The notes under the pieces are model-generated. The model saw nothing but the letters and a program-made list of their open reading frames with translations, was not told the origin of the DNA and made no database searches. Shown here in pieces: positions 9,130-18,171 of a stretch of 64,000 bases of DNA; the first letter of the stretch is position 1, and the number at the start of each line of letters is the position of its first letter. The translations under genes and the position numbers were made by a program. The stretch comes from Streptomyces cinnamoneus (GTDB lineage: Bacteria > Actinomycetota > Actinomycetes > Streptomycetales > Streptomycetaceae), in contig NZ_BMVB01000007.1 in assembly GCF_014650495.1 (NCBI RefSeq), positions 62,001 through 126,000 on the forward strand, written 5' to 3'.

Positions 9130-9768
9130 ATGACCGAAGGACTGAGGGAGCGGAAGAAGCGGCAGACCAGGCAGCACATCTCGGACGTGGCGACCGGCCT
9201 GTTCCTGGAGCGCGGCTTCGACGCCGTGACGATCGCGGAGGTGGCGGCGGCCGCCGAGGTCTCCGTCAACACCGTCTACAACTACTTCTCCACCAAGGAA
9301 GCGCTCTTCCTCGACCGCGAGGACGACGCCGTGCAGTGGCTGGCCACGGTCGTCCGCGGGCGGCCCGCCGGGGAATCGGCGGCCGACGCGGTGCTGCGCG
9401 CCCTGCGGGCCGAAGCGGTCGCGGTCTCCCCGCGGCTCGGGCTCATCGACGGCTACGACCGCTTCCTGCGCGTCATCGCCCAGTCGCAGGCGCTGCGCTC
9501 CCGGCTGCTCGACATGCGCCACCGGGCCGTCGAGGCGCTGGCCGTCGTGCTCGCCGAGGAGGCCGGCGCGGGGGCAGGGACGATGCCCGCCCTGGTGGCC
9601 AGTCAGCTGGGGTGGATCCAGGGCCACGTCGTCGAGTTCATCCAGCGCGAGCTGACGGAGGGGCGCACCGCGGCGCAGACCTCGCGGGCGGCGCTCGGCC
9701 TGCTGGACGAGATCGAGTCCCTGCTCGGCGAGCGGCTCCTCGGCTACGCCCGCCGGCCCGCTGTGTGA
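9130..9768 (+). CDS. TetR-family transcriptional regulator
   Basis: The regulator has 212 residues. The N-terminal helix-turn-helix spans residues about 10-57: RQTRQHISDVATGLFLERG, VTIAEVAAAAEVSVNTVYNYF and STKEALF, which is classical TetR. The remainder is the helical ligand-binding and dimerisation domain. The ATG at 9130 is chosen because a -10 box lies 6 nt upstream and the homologous part begins with MTEGLRERKK. A longer frame from 9085 would run through the promoter. It is divergent from the DrrAB-like exporter, so it probably represses that pair and itself. The inducer is unknown. Confidence 0.9.
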   Translation: MTEGLRERKKRQTRQHISDVATGLFLERGFDAVTIAEVAAAAEVSVNTVYNYFSTKEALFLDREDDAVQWLATVVRGRPAGESAADAVLRALRAEAVAVSPRLGLIDGYDRFLRVIAQSQALRSRLLDMRHRAVEALAVVLAEEAGAGAGTMPALVASQLGWIQGHVVEFIQRELTEGRTAAQTSRAALGLLDEIESLLGERLLGYARRPAV

Positions 9769-9951
9769 TCAATGAGGCCCAAGTGGCCCATCTGCACCGT
9801 GAGGTCACAGGCCCGGCCGTCTCAGTGTGATGTCCGTCATTCGGGACGTGACGCGCATCTCTTACTGCCCAACCGTGCGCCCCCGGGCGCTAATCTCCGG
9901 GCGGAGAGCCGTAAATGAACAGGTACATGCACAGGGAGTAAGGGGACAGCC

Positions 9952-10800
9952 GTGGCCAAGAAGCTCGCCGTCATCGGGGCCGGACTGATGGGCTCCGGGA
10001 TTGCGCAGGTCTCTGCGCAGGCCGGTTGGGACGTCGTGCTGCGGGACGTCACGGACGCGGCGCTCACCCGCGGAACGGACGGCATCAGGGCCTCGTACGA
10101 GAAGTTCGTCTCCAAGGGGAAGCTGGAGGCTGCGGCCGCCGAGCAGGCGCTGGCGCGGATCACCACGACCACCGACCTCGACGCGGCCGCCGACGCCGAC
10201 ATCGTCGTCGAGGCGGTCTTCGAGGACATCGACACCAAGCGGGACATCTTCCGCACCCTGGACGGGCTGGTGAAGGACGAGACGGTGCTGGCCTCCAACA
10301 CCTCCGCCATCCCGATCACCAAGATCGCGGCCGCCACGTCGCGCCCCGAGCGCGTGGTCGGCACCCACTTCTTCTCCCCGGTGCCCATGATGCAGCTGTG
10401 CGAGCTGGTGCGGGGTTACAAGACGAGCGACGAAACGCTCGCCAGGGCGCGTGAGTTCGCCGAGGGCGTCGGCAAGACCTGCATCGTCGTCAACCGCGAC
10501 GTGGCCGGCTTCGTCACCACGCGCCTGATCTCCGCGCTCGTCGTCGAGGCGGCCAAGCTGTACGAATCGGGCGTGGCCACCGCCGAGGACATCGACGTCG
10601 CCTGCAAGCTGGGCTTCGGGCACGCCATGGGCCCGCTCGCGACCGCGGACCTGACGGGCATCGACATCCTGATGCACGCCACGGGGAACATCTACACCGA
10701 GTGCCAGGACGAGAAGTTCGCCCCGCCGGAGATCATGCGCCGCATGGTCGACGCGGGCGACCTCGGCCGGAAGAGCGGTCAGGGCTTTTACCAGCACTGA
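9952..10800 (+). CDS. hbdA: 3-hydroxybutyryl-CoA dehydrogenase
   Basis: This enzyme catalyses NAD(P)-dependent interconversion of 3-hydroxybutyryl-CoA and acetoacetyl-CoA in butyrate, polyhydroxybutyrate and ethylmalonyl-CoA-linked metabolism. The 282-residue protein starts at GTG 9952 behind a GTAAGGGGA site. It shows the Rossmann motif GAGLMGSGIAQ (residues about 7-17), the acidic NAD-binding end of strand 2, and catalytic His in THFFSPVPMMQLCELV. The C-terminal helical domain contains FGHAMGPL and GRKSGQGFY. It is monocistronic here. The thiolase at 28.4 kb is a likely pathway partner. Confidence 0.92.
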   Translation: MAKKLAVIGAGLMGSGIAQVSAQAGWDVVLRDVTDAALTRGTDGIRASYEKFVSKGKLEAAAAEQALARITTTTDLDAAADADIVVEAVFEDIDTKRDIFRTLDGLVKDETVLASNTSAIPITKIAAATSRPERVVGTHFFSPVPMMQLCELVRGYKTSDETLARAREFAEGVGKTCIVVNRDVAGFVTTRLISALVVEAAKLYESGVATAEDIDVACKLGFGHAMGPLATADLTGIDILMHATGNIYTECQDEKFAPPEIMRRMVDAGDLGRKSGQGFYQH

Positions 10801-10937
10801 GCTGGGGCCGTCCACCGGGCTTCACCCCGTGGGGTGAATTCGGTGTCGGTTCGCTTACAGGCGGCAACTTTGTCGTGTGAGAGGCAGTCAGTTCTTTAGA
10901 GCCACAACCACATCAGGCACCACTCCCGGGAGCGCAT

Positions 10938-11273
10938 ATGCATATCAGGGGCGACCACGCCGAACTGGTCGTCGGGGGGCGCCTCGACGTCCGCAACGCG
11001 GCGGACGCCCGAACGGTCCTGCACTCCGCGCTCGACGCCGGGCGGGGCGACCTCGTCCTCGACCTGACCGAGCTGGACTCCTGGGACGCCACCGGACTGG
11101 GCGTCATCATGGGCGCCCACCGCCGCGCCGGGCGCACCGGCCGGCGGCTCGTCCTGCGCGGAGTGCCGGACCGCATGCAGCGCCTCCTGGTGGCCACCCG
11201 GCTGCACCGCATCCTCGCGATCGAGGGCGGCGGCGTCGCCGCCGCCGCCCCGCAGTCCCTGCCGCACGTCTGA
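10938..11273 (+). CDS. STAS-domain protein (anti-sigma-factor antagonist-like)
   Basis: This small protein (111 residues) consists of one STAS domain: beta strands around AELVVGGRLDVRNAAD and DLVLDLTELD, followed by DATGLGVIMGAHRRA. In anti-anti-sigma factors the DSSG loop carries the serine phosphorylated by the partner kinase. Here the loop reads D-A-T-G, so a threonine is the candidate phosphosite. The ATG at 10938 follows a GGGAG site. No anti-sigma kinase gene is adjacent. The next gene downstream is the large NTPase-like protein at 11547, 273 bp away on the same strand. The partner is unknown. Confidence 0.82.
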   Translation: MHIRGDHAELVVGGRLDVRNAADARTVLHSALDAGRGDLVLDLTELDSWDATGLGVIMGAHRRAGRTGRRLVLRGVPDRMQRLLVATRLHRILAIEGGGVAAAAPQSLPHV

Positions 11274-11546
11274 GCCCGTTGCGACCAGGGGCGCCGGGCG
11301 GGCCCGGTGAGCCCCCTGCGCCACGAGTACCCCGATCCTCATGAGACTGTGACGTCCCGTGGCGACGTGGCACCCTCCCCGTCGTAGATACTGTGCCAAG
11401 GTCTGTTCGGTTTCCCGCCGCCCACGACAGCCCACGGCGGGCACCGGACCGGTACCGACGGCCCGCGCAGCACGGCCGGAGGTCGAAGGAGTGCGGACAG
11501 GCCGGAGGGCACGACGGCACGCCACGCATCTTGGGGGCTCTGAACC

Positions 11547-14159
11547 ATGGACCCGACGAACCGGGGATCCGAGGAATTCCACGACGACGAGCACACTCCG
11601 GCCGAGGACGGCGGCACGCGGCGCCCGCCCCGCGAGCCCGCGCCGGGCCCGGAAGCGGGCTCCGGCGGCCAGGGGCCGGTCCGCGTCGTCCAGCTCGTCT
11701 CCGGTGACTACCTCCTCACCGTCAACCCGGTCGACGGCAGCGAAATAGAGCCCTGCCCGCCCGGCGCCCTTCCGGGCCGTCCCGAGCGCCACGGCCCCGA
11801 GCAGCGCGCCGAACTGCGCCGCGCCTCCACGCCCCCGCTGCCCGCCCGCCAGGCGGGGCCCCAGCTGCCCCTGCTCCACCGCGACGAGGAGCGCGAGAGA
11901 CTGGGCCGCCTGCTCTCCCGCGGCCGGTCCGTGCGCCTGACCGGCCCCTCCGGCTCCGGCCGCAGCGTCCTGCTGGACGCCGTCGCCGAGGACTGCGCGG
12001 ACCTCGCCCCCGACGGCGTCGTCCGGCTCAGCGGCTACCACCGCACCCCGAACGACCTGTTGCACGAGCTGTTCGCGGCCGTCCACCACGCACCCCTGCA
12101 CCGCCTGGACCGCACCGAGTTGCTGGCCGCCGTCCACGAGATCGGCGCCGTCGTCGTCGTGGACGACCTCGAATTCGGCGGCGGCGCGCTCGACGAGCTC
12201 CTCGACGCCACGCCCGAGTGCGCCTTCCTGCTCGCCGCCACCCCCGACGTGGCCGCACCCTCCGCCGACTCGCACCTGGAAGAGGTCTTCCTCGGCGGAC
12301 TGGACCGCACCGGCTGCCTGGAGCTGCTGGAGCTGGCCGTGGACCGGCCGCTCACCGACGAGGAGGCCGGCTGGGCGGCCGACCTGTGGTTCGAGTCCGA
12401 GGGCCTGCCGCTGCGCTTCGTCCAGGCCGGCGCCCTGCTGCGGCAGCGGGACGCCCGCGCCGCCGGCCCGGCGGCCGTCGAGGAGTTCGGCGTCTTCGCC
12501 GAGCGGCCCCACGCCACCGCCGGCGGCGAGGTCACCGACACCGACGCCGTACCGCTGCCCAGCCTCGCCCAGGCCGCCGCGCCCGCCGCCCTGCTCGCCT
12601 CCCGGCTCGGCGAGGCCGCCCGCGAGACCCTGCGGTTCGCGGTCGCCCTCGGCGGCGAGCTGCCCCACCAGGCCCACCTGCCCGCACTGGCCGGCGACAC
12701 CCACGCGGACGCCGCCGTCGGCGAGCTGCTGGCCTGCGGGCTGATCGGCACCGTCGCCACCCACTACCGCCTCGCCGCCGGCGTCGCCGACCAGCTGATC
12801 GCCGAGGGCTACGGCGACGACACGGCCGACAAGGCGCACACCGCCGCCCAGCACTACGCCTGGTGGGCCGGCCACCCGTCCGTGACCCCCGAGCGGATCG
12901 CCGTCGAGGCCGACGCGATCCTGGCCACCCTGGGCGCCCTGGTCGGCGCCGAGGAGGCCGGCCAGCGCGCCGCCGCCGTCCTGCTGGCCCGCACGGCCGC
13001 ACCCGCCTTCGCGGCGGCCCTGCACTGGGGCGCCTGGGAGCGCAGCCTGCGCTACGGACAGGAAGCCGCGCGGCTCGCGGGCGAGGTCGGCGAAGAAGCG
13101 TATTTCCACCACGAGTTGGGCGTCCTCGCCCTGTGCAGCGGCAACCTCGACCGGGCCCGCGCCGAACTGGAGGCGTCCATCGGCCTGCGTGGCGTCCTCG
13201 CCGACAAGCGTGGCGCCGTCGCCGGCCGCCGTGCCCTGGCGCTGGTCGCCGACCGCACCGGCCTGGCCATGGGTGCCCGGCCCGTGCCCGGAGGCGCCCC
13301 GGGGCGCAGTGGCTCCGCGGCCGTGCCGCCCCTGCCGCCGCTGCCCACCCCCGTCGGCGCCCGCCCGGCCGCCGGCACGGACAGCCGCACGCCGCCCGGC
13401 GAGGAGGTCCCGGACGCGCGCAGCGAGGAGTCGGCCGCCCCGCCCGCCACGGTGCCCTCCGGCCGGCACCCGGACAACGTGATGACCACGGTCATGACCC
13501 CGGTCGTCACCGCGGGCGCCGTGCCCCGGCCCCCCGCCGCACCGCCGCGCCGGCCGGCGGCCGGGCACTCGTGGGCGCAGAAGCTCATGTCCGGCGGCAA
13601 CCGGCGCAACCTCGTCGCGGCGGGCGCCGGCGCCCTGCTCGCGGCCGTGCTCGGCACCGTCGTCACCCTCGGCGCCACCACCGGCGGCACGGACGGCCCG
13701 TCGTCGGACACGGTGCGGCCGGGCCAGTCCGCCTCCCAGCAGGACGGCGACGGCGGGCTGAGCGCCGACGAGCCGGCCGCCGGGGAGCCCGGCGCCCCGC
13801 AGGTGCAGGACCGGCCGGGCCGCCCCGGCCGCAGCCCCGGCCCGGGCGGCCCGGCCCCCGGCACCCCCGGCCCCTCCGGCAGCTCCTCACCGTCCGCACC
13901 GCCGGCCAGCGGCGACCCGGCGCCCCGGCCCCCGACCACGCCGGGCCGGCCCTCGCAGAGCCCCAGCCGCACGCCCGGCGGGGAGACCCCGAAGCCGCCG
14001 ACGACGCCGACGCAGCCCACGCCGGACAAGCCGACCAAGCCCGCCGACCCGCCGACGACCCCGGCCCAGCCCACCGCCGGCGGCAGCTCCAACGCGGCGA
14101 GCGGACCGGCGACGGGCAAGCCCACCGCCGGCAGCCCGGGCGGCACCCCGGTCGCCTAG
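11547..14159 (+). CDS. Large membrane-tethered NTPase-like protein with proline-rich outer tail
   Basis: The protein has 870 residues. A disordered N-terminus (1-100) precedes an AAA/STAND-like NTPase region. The P-loop GPSGSGRS (133-140) has Arg where the catalytic Lys is expected. A Walker-B-like VVVVDDLEF lies at about 203-211. Helical repeats of tetratricopeptide character (EAYFHHELGVLALCSGNLDRARAEL) lie at about 512-545. After a Pro/Ala linker there is one membrane helix (about 688-711) and then 150 residues of Pro/Thr/Gly/Ser-rich sequence predicted to be outside. ATP binding is plausible but hydrolysis is doubtful. A weak -10-like TAGATA (11385-11390) lies in the upstream gap. Similar genes exist in other streptomycetes, annotated only as ATP-binding. 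The function is unknown. Confidence 0.75.
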   Translation: MDPTNRGSEEFHDDEHTPAEDGGTRRPPREPAPGPEAGSGGQGPVRVVQLVSGDYLLTVNPVDGSEIEPCPPGALPGRPERHGPEQRAELRRASTPPLPARQAGPQLPLLHRDEERERLGRLLSRGRSVRLTGPSGSGRSVLLDAVAEDCADLAPDGVVRLSGYHRTPNDLLHELFAAVHHAPLHRLDRTELLAAVHEIGAVVVVDDLEFGGGALDELLDATPECAFLLAATPDVAAPSADSHLEEVFLGGLDRTGCLELLELAVDRPLTDEEAGWAADLWFESEGLPLRFVQAGALLRQRDARAAGPAAVEEFGVFAERPHATAGGEVTDTDAVPLPSLAQAAAPAALLASRLGEAARETLRFAVALGGELPHQAHLPALAGDTHADAAVGELLACGLIGTVATHYRLAAGVADQLIAEGYGDDTADKAHTAAQHYAWWAGHPSVTPERIAVEADAILATLGALVGAEEAGQRAAAVLLARTAAPAFAAALHWGAWERSLRYGQEAARLAGEVGEEAYFHHELGVLALCSGNLDRARAELEASIGLRGVLADKRGAVAGRRALALVADRTGLAMGARPVPGGAPGRSGSAAVPPLPPLPTPVGARPAAGTDSRTPPGEEVPDARSEESAAPPATVPSGRHPDNVMTTVMTPVVTAGAVPRPPAAPPRRPAAGHSWAQKLMSGGNRRNLVAAGAGALLAAVLGTVVTLGATTGGTDGPSSDTVRPGQSASQQDGDGGLSADEPAAGEPGAPQVQDRPGRPGRSPGPGGPAPGTPGPSGSSSPSAPPASGDPAPRPPTTPGRPSQSPSRTPGGETPKPPTTPTQPTPDKPTKPADPPTTPAQPTAGGSSNAASGPATGKPTAGSPGGTPVA

Positions 14160-14189
14160 GGCGGGTCCCAGGGCCTGCCCCGGCAACGG

Positions 14190-14226
14190 GCGAGGGCCCG
14201 TACGCCACCGGCGTACGGGCCCTCGC
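14190..14226. terminator. Bidirectional terminator between the NTPase-like gene and nucS
   Basis: Perfect 17-bp arms GCGAGGGCCCGTACGCC (14190-14206) and GGCGTACGGGCCCTCGC (14210-14226) enclose a 3-nt loop. It lies between convergent stop codons at 14159 and 14244. Confidence 0.88.
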
Positions 14227-14243
14227 GCAAGCAGGGGGGCGGA

Positions 14244-14915
14244 TCAGAACAGCCGCAGCTTGTCGTCCTCGATGCCGCGCATCGCGTCGTAGTCCAGGAC
14301 GACGCAGCCGATGCCGCGGTCCGTGGCCAGCACCCGCGCCTGGGGCTTGATCTCCTGCGCGGCGAAGACGCCGCGCACGGGCGCGAGGTGCGGGTCGCGG
14401 TTGAGCAGCTCCAGGTAGCGCGTGAGCTGCTCCACGCCGTCGATCTCGCCGCGCCGCTTGAGCTCCACGGCCACCGTCGCGCCGTCGGCGTCACGGCAGA
14501 GGATGTCCACCGGGCCGATCGCCGTCGGGTACTCGCGGCGGATGAGGGTGTAGCCCTCGCCGAGGATCTCGATGCGGTCCGCGAGCAGCTCCTGCAGGTG
14601 CGCCTCGACGCCGTCCTTGATCAGGCCGGGGTCGACGCCGAGCTCGTGCGAGGAGTCGTGCAGCACCTCTTCCATGGTGATGATGAGCTTCTCGCCCGCC
14701 TTGTTGATCACCGTCCACACGGCGATGCCGTCCTGGTCCTCCTCCTTGAGGGTGCACGGCGGAGACATCCAGTTCAGGGGCTTGTAGGCCCGGTCGTCCG
14801 CGTGGATGCTGACGCTGCCGTCCGCCTTGACCAGGATCAGACGGGGGGCGGAGGGCAGGTGGGCGGTGAGCCGGCCCGCGTAATCCACGGAGCAACGGGC
14901 GATGACGAGACGCAT
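14244..14915 (-). CDS. nucS: Mismatch-specific endonuclease NucS (EndoMS)
   Basis: NucS cuts both strands at certain mismatches (G-T, G-G, T-T) and provides the mismatch repair of actinobacteria, which lack MutS and MutL. The 223-residue protein begins at ATG 14915 with [16 protein letters not shown]. An N-terminal DNA-binding and dimerisation half contains [18 protein letters not shown]. The C-terminal RecB-like nuclease half has the catalytic residues in [12 protein letters not shown] (Asp) and [17 protein letters not shown] (Glu-x-Lys). The C-terminus ends in KLRLF, resembling a sliding-clamp-binding tail. The gene stands alone between a bidirectional terminator and the SCO5389-family gene. 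Confidence 0.95.
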   Translation of the reverse strand: MRLVIARCSVDYAGRLTAHLPSAPRLILVKADGSVSIHADDRAYKPLNWMSPPCTLKEEDQDGIAVWTVINKAGEKLIITMEEVLHDSSHELGVDPGLIKDGVEAHLQELLADRIEILGEGYTLIRREYPTAIGPVDILCRDADGATVAVELKRRGEIDGVEQLTRYLELLNRDPHLAPVRGVFAAQEIKPQARVLATDRGIGCVVLDYDAMRGIEDDKLRLF

Positions 14916-15122
14916 GGTGAGCCACGCTACTCGACTCCTGCCACTTCACGCGATTCGCCCGGGAAGGGCCCTGCGGGCTTTGGCCAGTTGTCGGTGTTCT
15001 CCTGGTGGGGCAGCAGTGGCCGGATTACCGTTGAAGCGGGCGGTCGTCGTACGGGCACAGGGCGTCGTCGTCCGCTCGCCCATCCCCAAGACCCCGTCCG
15101 CGGGGTCGCGAGAGGAGAACCC

Positions 15123-15515
15123 ATGTCGCTCGACGTCTCACCGGCCCTCCTCGAACAGGCCGAGCGAGGCGAGGTCGACGAAGCGGATTTCGTCGACTGC
15201 GTCCGGACCTCCCTGCCCTACGCGTGGGAGATGATCAGCTCTCTGGTGGACCGGCTCCAGGTCGAAGGCGGGGAGTTCGCCGACAACCGGACGCCGCCGC
15301 CGGACGAGCAGGCACGCGGCCAGCTGCTGCGCGCCCTGGCGAGTGACGCGATCCGTGGTGCGCTGCAGCGGCACTTCGGTGTCCGGCTGGCGTTCCAGAA
15401 TTGCCACCGGGTGGCGGTCTTCCCCGTCGACCGCTCGGTGGACGGGCGTCTGGCCCGCTTCACCTCGGTGCGGGGCCAGCTGCTGAACCAGTCACCGGAG
15501 CTGCGTGACTGCTGA
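15123..15515 (+). CDS. SCO5389-family conserved protein
   Basis: This 130-residue soluble protein is conserved in streptomycetes under the family name of its S. coelicolor member; no function is known. The ATG at 15123 follows a GAGAGGAG site. It is acidic and helical in the first half (ALLEQAERGEVDEADFVDCV). The middle contains PPPDEQARGQLLRALASDAIRGALQRHFGV, and the end has CHRVAVFPVDRSVDGRL. I see no catalytic motif, signal peptide or membrane segment. It is transcribed divergently from nucS. Confidence 0.82.
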   Translation: MSLDVSPALLEQAERGEVDEADFVDCVRTSLPYAWEMISSLVDRLQVEGGEFADNRTPPPDEQARGQLLRALASDAIRGALQRHFGVRLAFQNCHRVAVFPVDRSVDGRLARFTSVRGQLLNQSPELRDC

Positions 15516-15623
15516 TGCCGTTCGTGCTGCCGCTCCGGGACCGGGGGAGGTGCACAGAGAGCGGGGGCGGCAGCTCCGCCGGGAGACGGGGGCGCGGGGG
15601 ACGAAAGGCGTGGGGGTGGGGGG

Positions 15624-16649
15624 TCAGTCGAGCAGGGGCAGCACGTCCGAGCCGAGCCGGCGCAGGTTCTCCTCGGTGGCCGCGAGGTCGCCCGAGCCCT
15701 CGGCGAGCAGGGCGAAGCGGTGGATGCCCGTGCGTTCCGCGGTGGCCGACAGCCGGTCCGCGCACAGCCGGGGCGGGCCGACGGGATGCAGCTCGCACAG
15801 CAGCTCCGTGTAGGCGAGCGGGTCGCGCATCCGGCGGGCCCTGCCGTCGACCGTCACATGCGCCGTGAGCCCGTGGTGGAACCACCCCGGCATCACCTTC
15901 AGCAGTGTCTCCGCCGCCTCCGGGCGCCGGTCCCCGATCTGTACGACGCCCGCCGCCACATGACCGGCGGCCGCCACCGCCTCCGGTGAACTCCCGGCCT
16001 CCAGGGCGCACTTGCGCCACAGGGCCACCATCTCCGCCTTCTCCTCGTCCGTGCTGTGCATGCCGAGCAGCATCGGCAGCCCGTGGGCCGCCGCCAGTCG
16101 CACGCTCGCGGGCGAGGTGCACGCGACGATCACGCCGGGGCCGGGGTCCTCCAACGGGTCGTCGGGGCGCGGGACGACCGGGACCTCCCGGAAGGCGAAC
16201 CGCTCGCCGCTGCTGCCGACCCGGGGTTCCCGCAGCCACCGCATCAGCAATTCGAGCGACTCGGGGAACCCCTCTTCGTACGCCCCGAGGCCCGAGTTGA
16301 ACACTTCCAGGTCGACCCACGGCCCGCCGCGGCCCACCCCCAGGGTGAACCTCCCGCCCGACGTCAGGTGCAGCAGCGCCGCCTGCTCGCCCAGCGCCAC
16401 GGGGTGCGTGGTGGGCAGCACGCTCACGGCCGTACCGACCCCGAGGGTGCGGGTGCGGCCGAGGAGCAGGGCCGCCAGGGTCACCGCGGACGGGCACACG
16501 CCGTACGGGACGAAGTGGTGCTCCGCCAGCCAGACGGCGTCCAGCCCCGCCTCCTCGGCGACCTCCGCCGAGCGGACGGCTCTGTACAACGCCTCCTCGT
16601 GGCCCTGGCCCGGGAATTGGGCGGCCACGACAAACGCTCCAACGCGCAT
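15624..16649 (-). CDS. LLM-class (luciferase-like) flavin-dependent oxidoreductase
   Basis: This is a TIM-barrel monooxygenase or reductase using FMNH2 or F420. The 341-residue protein starts at ATG 16649, 9 nt behind AGGAGG. The N-terminal MRVGAFVVAAQFPGQG and the AEEAGLDAVWLAEHHFVPYG segment are characteristic of the luciferase superfamily. GTAVSVLPTTHPVALGEQAA and GRFTLGVGRGG also belong to that family pattern. The substrate cannot be deduced. It is probably monocistronic. An upstream frame start at 16709 would add non-conserved residues and cross the ribosome site. Confidence 0.88.
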   Translation of the reverse strand: MRVGAFVVAAQFPGQGHEEALYRAVRSAEVAEEAGLDAVWLAEHHFVPYGVCPSAVTLAALLLGRTRTLGVGTAVSVLPTTHPVALGEQAALLHLTSGGRFTLGVGRGGPWVDLEVFNSGLGAYEEGFPESLELLMRWLREPRVGSSGERFAFREVPVVPRPDDPLEDPGPGVIVACTSPASVRLAAAHGLPMLLGMHSTDEEKAEMVALWRKCALEAGSSPEAVAAAGHVAAGVVQIGDRRPEAAETLLKVMPGWFHHGLTAHVTVDGRARRMRDPLAYTELLCELHPVGPPRLCADRLSATAERTGIHRFALLAEGSGDLAATEENLRRLGSDVLPLLD

Positions 16650-16853
16650 CGCTCTTGTTCCTCCTAGCGACCGACGCGGCACCCCCCTGGAGGCAATAAC
16701 GGCCGACACGTGCCAAAGGTACGGCCGAGCGTGAAGTTTTCATGATGATCGGTGCGCAGGCGCCATAGGCCCGTGCGGACGGCGGACCGTGGGTACGGCC
16801 GTGCCGCGTAGGCTGGTCCGCGACCCGTAGCCCCAGACCTCCCGAGGTGCCCC

Positions 16854-17186
16854 GTGTCCCCGCGCCGAAACCGCCCGCGAGGCGGCGCCGACAAACACGC
16901 CCCCCTCCCGCGCGACGAGAGCGGCGAACGGTACGGCCTGGAGCGCACGGAGAGTTGGCAGGGCGAGGACTGGGCCGTGCGCATGATCGGCGGCGGTGCC
17001 GCCGCGAAGCACTACCGCTGCCCCGGCTGCGACCAGGAGATCCCGCCGGGCGTCCCGCACGTCGTCGCCTGGCCGCGGTACGGCGCCGGCGTCGACGACC
17101 GGCGGCACTGGCACAAGGCGTGCTGGAACGCGAAGGACCGCCGGAGCGCAAGGCTCCAGCGGTCCCGTAACGCGCCGCGGTACTGA
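16854..17186 (+). CDS. Small basic Cys/His protein, possible zinc-binding
   Basis: The protein has 110 residues from GTG 16854, with a GAGG motif upstream. The N-terminus is basic and disordered. The middle contains YRCPGCDQEIPPGVPHVVAW followed about 25 residues later by HWHKACW. The C-P-G-C and H-x-x-x-C spacing suggests one treble-clef or HNH-like zinc site, although no catalytic HNH triad is complete. Homologues in streptomycetes are often labelled ATP/GTP-binding without evident support. The function is unknown. Its 3' end converges with the ABC permease at 17215. Confidence 0.75.
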   Translation: MSPRRNRPRGGADKHAPLPRDESGERYGLERTESWQGEDWAVRMIGGGAAAKHYRCPGCDQEIPPGVPHVVAWPRYGAGVDDRRHWHKACWNAKDRRSARLQRSRNAPRY

Positions 17187-17194
17187 CGCGGACA

Positions 17195-17215
17195 ACCGGT
17201 CGGCGGCCGACCGGT
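17195..17215. terminator. Bidirectional hairpin between convergent genes
   Basis: Arms ACCGGTCGG (17195-17203) and CCGACCGGT (17207-17215) form a perfect 9-bp stem with a 3-nt loop. It ends at the last base of the permease stop codon on the minus strand. Confidence 0.6.
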
Positions 17216-18171
17216 CAGGCGTCCCGCTTGACCAGCGAGGCGTACGCGCCGCCCAGGACCGCGGCCGCGACGCCGGCCATGATCCACAGCGGGGTCCAGC
17301 CGCCCGGTCCCGAGACGGGGTCGGCGGAGGTGGCGTAGAACGCCGCCAGCTGGTTGGGGATCGAGTACTCGAAGAACGCCTGACGGATGTCGCTGAGCGC
17401 GTCCGTCGCCATGAACATCGCCAGGACCAGCGGGAGCAGCACCACGCCCAGCATGACCGTGATGGCCCCGGCGGAGTGCCGCAGCAGGGTGCCCACACCG
17501 AGGGCCACCAGGCCCAGGGTGGCGGTGTAGAGGCTCACGCCCACCGTCGCCCGGAGCCACACGTCGGCCGACGGGTCGACCGAGGACTGGTCCTCCAGCA
17601 GCGTCCAGGCGGCCATCGACACCAGCACGGTGCAGAGCAGCATGATCGTGAACGTCAGCAGGAAGAAGACGACCGCCTTGGCCGTCAGCACGCGCCCGCG
17701 GTTCGGGCAGGCGGTCAAGGTCGTGCGGATCAGGCCCGTGCCGTACTCGGACGAGATCGTCAGGACCCCGAGGGTGATCACGCAGAGGATGCCCAGCAGG
17801 AGGCCGAAGAAGCCGACGAACAGCGGCGAGCCGTTCTGCATCGAATCGCCCGTGCTGTCGAAGCCCACGGCGACCAGCAGGCCGATGCCGACGAAGAGCA
17901 GGACCATGACGCCCAGCGTCCACACCGTCGACCGGACCGAACGGATCTTGGTCCACTCGGAGAGCAGGGCGTCGGCGAGCGTGGCCCGGCGGATCGGGAT
18001 GGGCGAGACGTAGCCGCCGCCGGGCGCCTGTCCCGGCCAGTAACCGGCCTGCGGGCCCGGGGCCTGCTGGGCCTGGTGGGCGTGGTGGGCGTAGGCGGGA
18101 GCGCCCGCGGGCGGCTGGGGCGCCTGCTGCGGCGCGTGCTGCGGGGGCGCGGGGTGCTGGGGGGTGGTCAT
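17215..18171 (-). CDS. ABC-2 type transporter permease (module 1)
   Basis: The permease has 318 residues. An unusual N-terminal cytoplasmic stretch of about 60 residues is rich in Pro, Gln, Ala and His (QHAPQQAPQPPAGAP). It is followed by the permease start LLSEWTKIRSVRSTVWTLG and six membrane helices, including RTTLTACPNRGRVLTAKAVV. The ATG at 18171 overlaps the stop codon of its ATPase partner as ATGA. The core is clearly paralogous to the permease at 19659-20429 (shared SEWTKI-SVRSTVWTLG and a C-terminal RDA). The substrate is unknown. Confidence 0.88.
   Translation of the reverse strand: MTTPQHPAPPQHAPQQAPQPPAGAPAYAHHAHQAQQAPGPQAGYWPGQAPGGGYVSPIPIRRATLADALLSEWTKIRSVRSTVWTLGVMVLLFVGIGLLVAVGFDSTGDSMQNGSPLFVGFFGLLLGILCVITLGVLTISSEYGTGLIRTTLTACPNRGRVLTAKAVVFFLLTFTIMLLCTVLVSMAAWTLLEDQSSVDPSADVWLRATVGVSLYTATLGLVALGVGTLLRHSAGAITVMLGVVLLPLVLAMFMATDALSDIRQAFFEYSIPNQLAAFYATSADPVSGPGGWTPLWIMAGVAAAVLGGAYASLVKRDA

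Noticed and set aside
10896..13568. An 890-codon minus-strand frame opposite the STAS and NTPase-like genes
   Set aside because: The plus-strand proteins have recognisable domains; the minus-strand product is Gly/Gln/Arg-rich composition noise.
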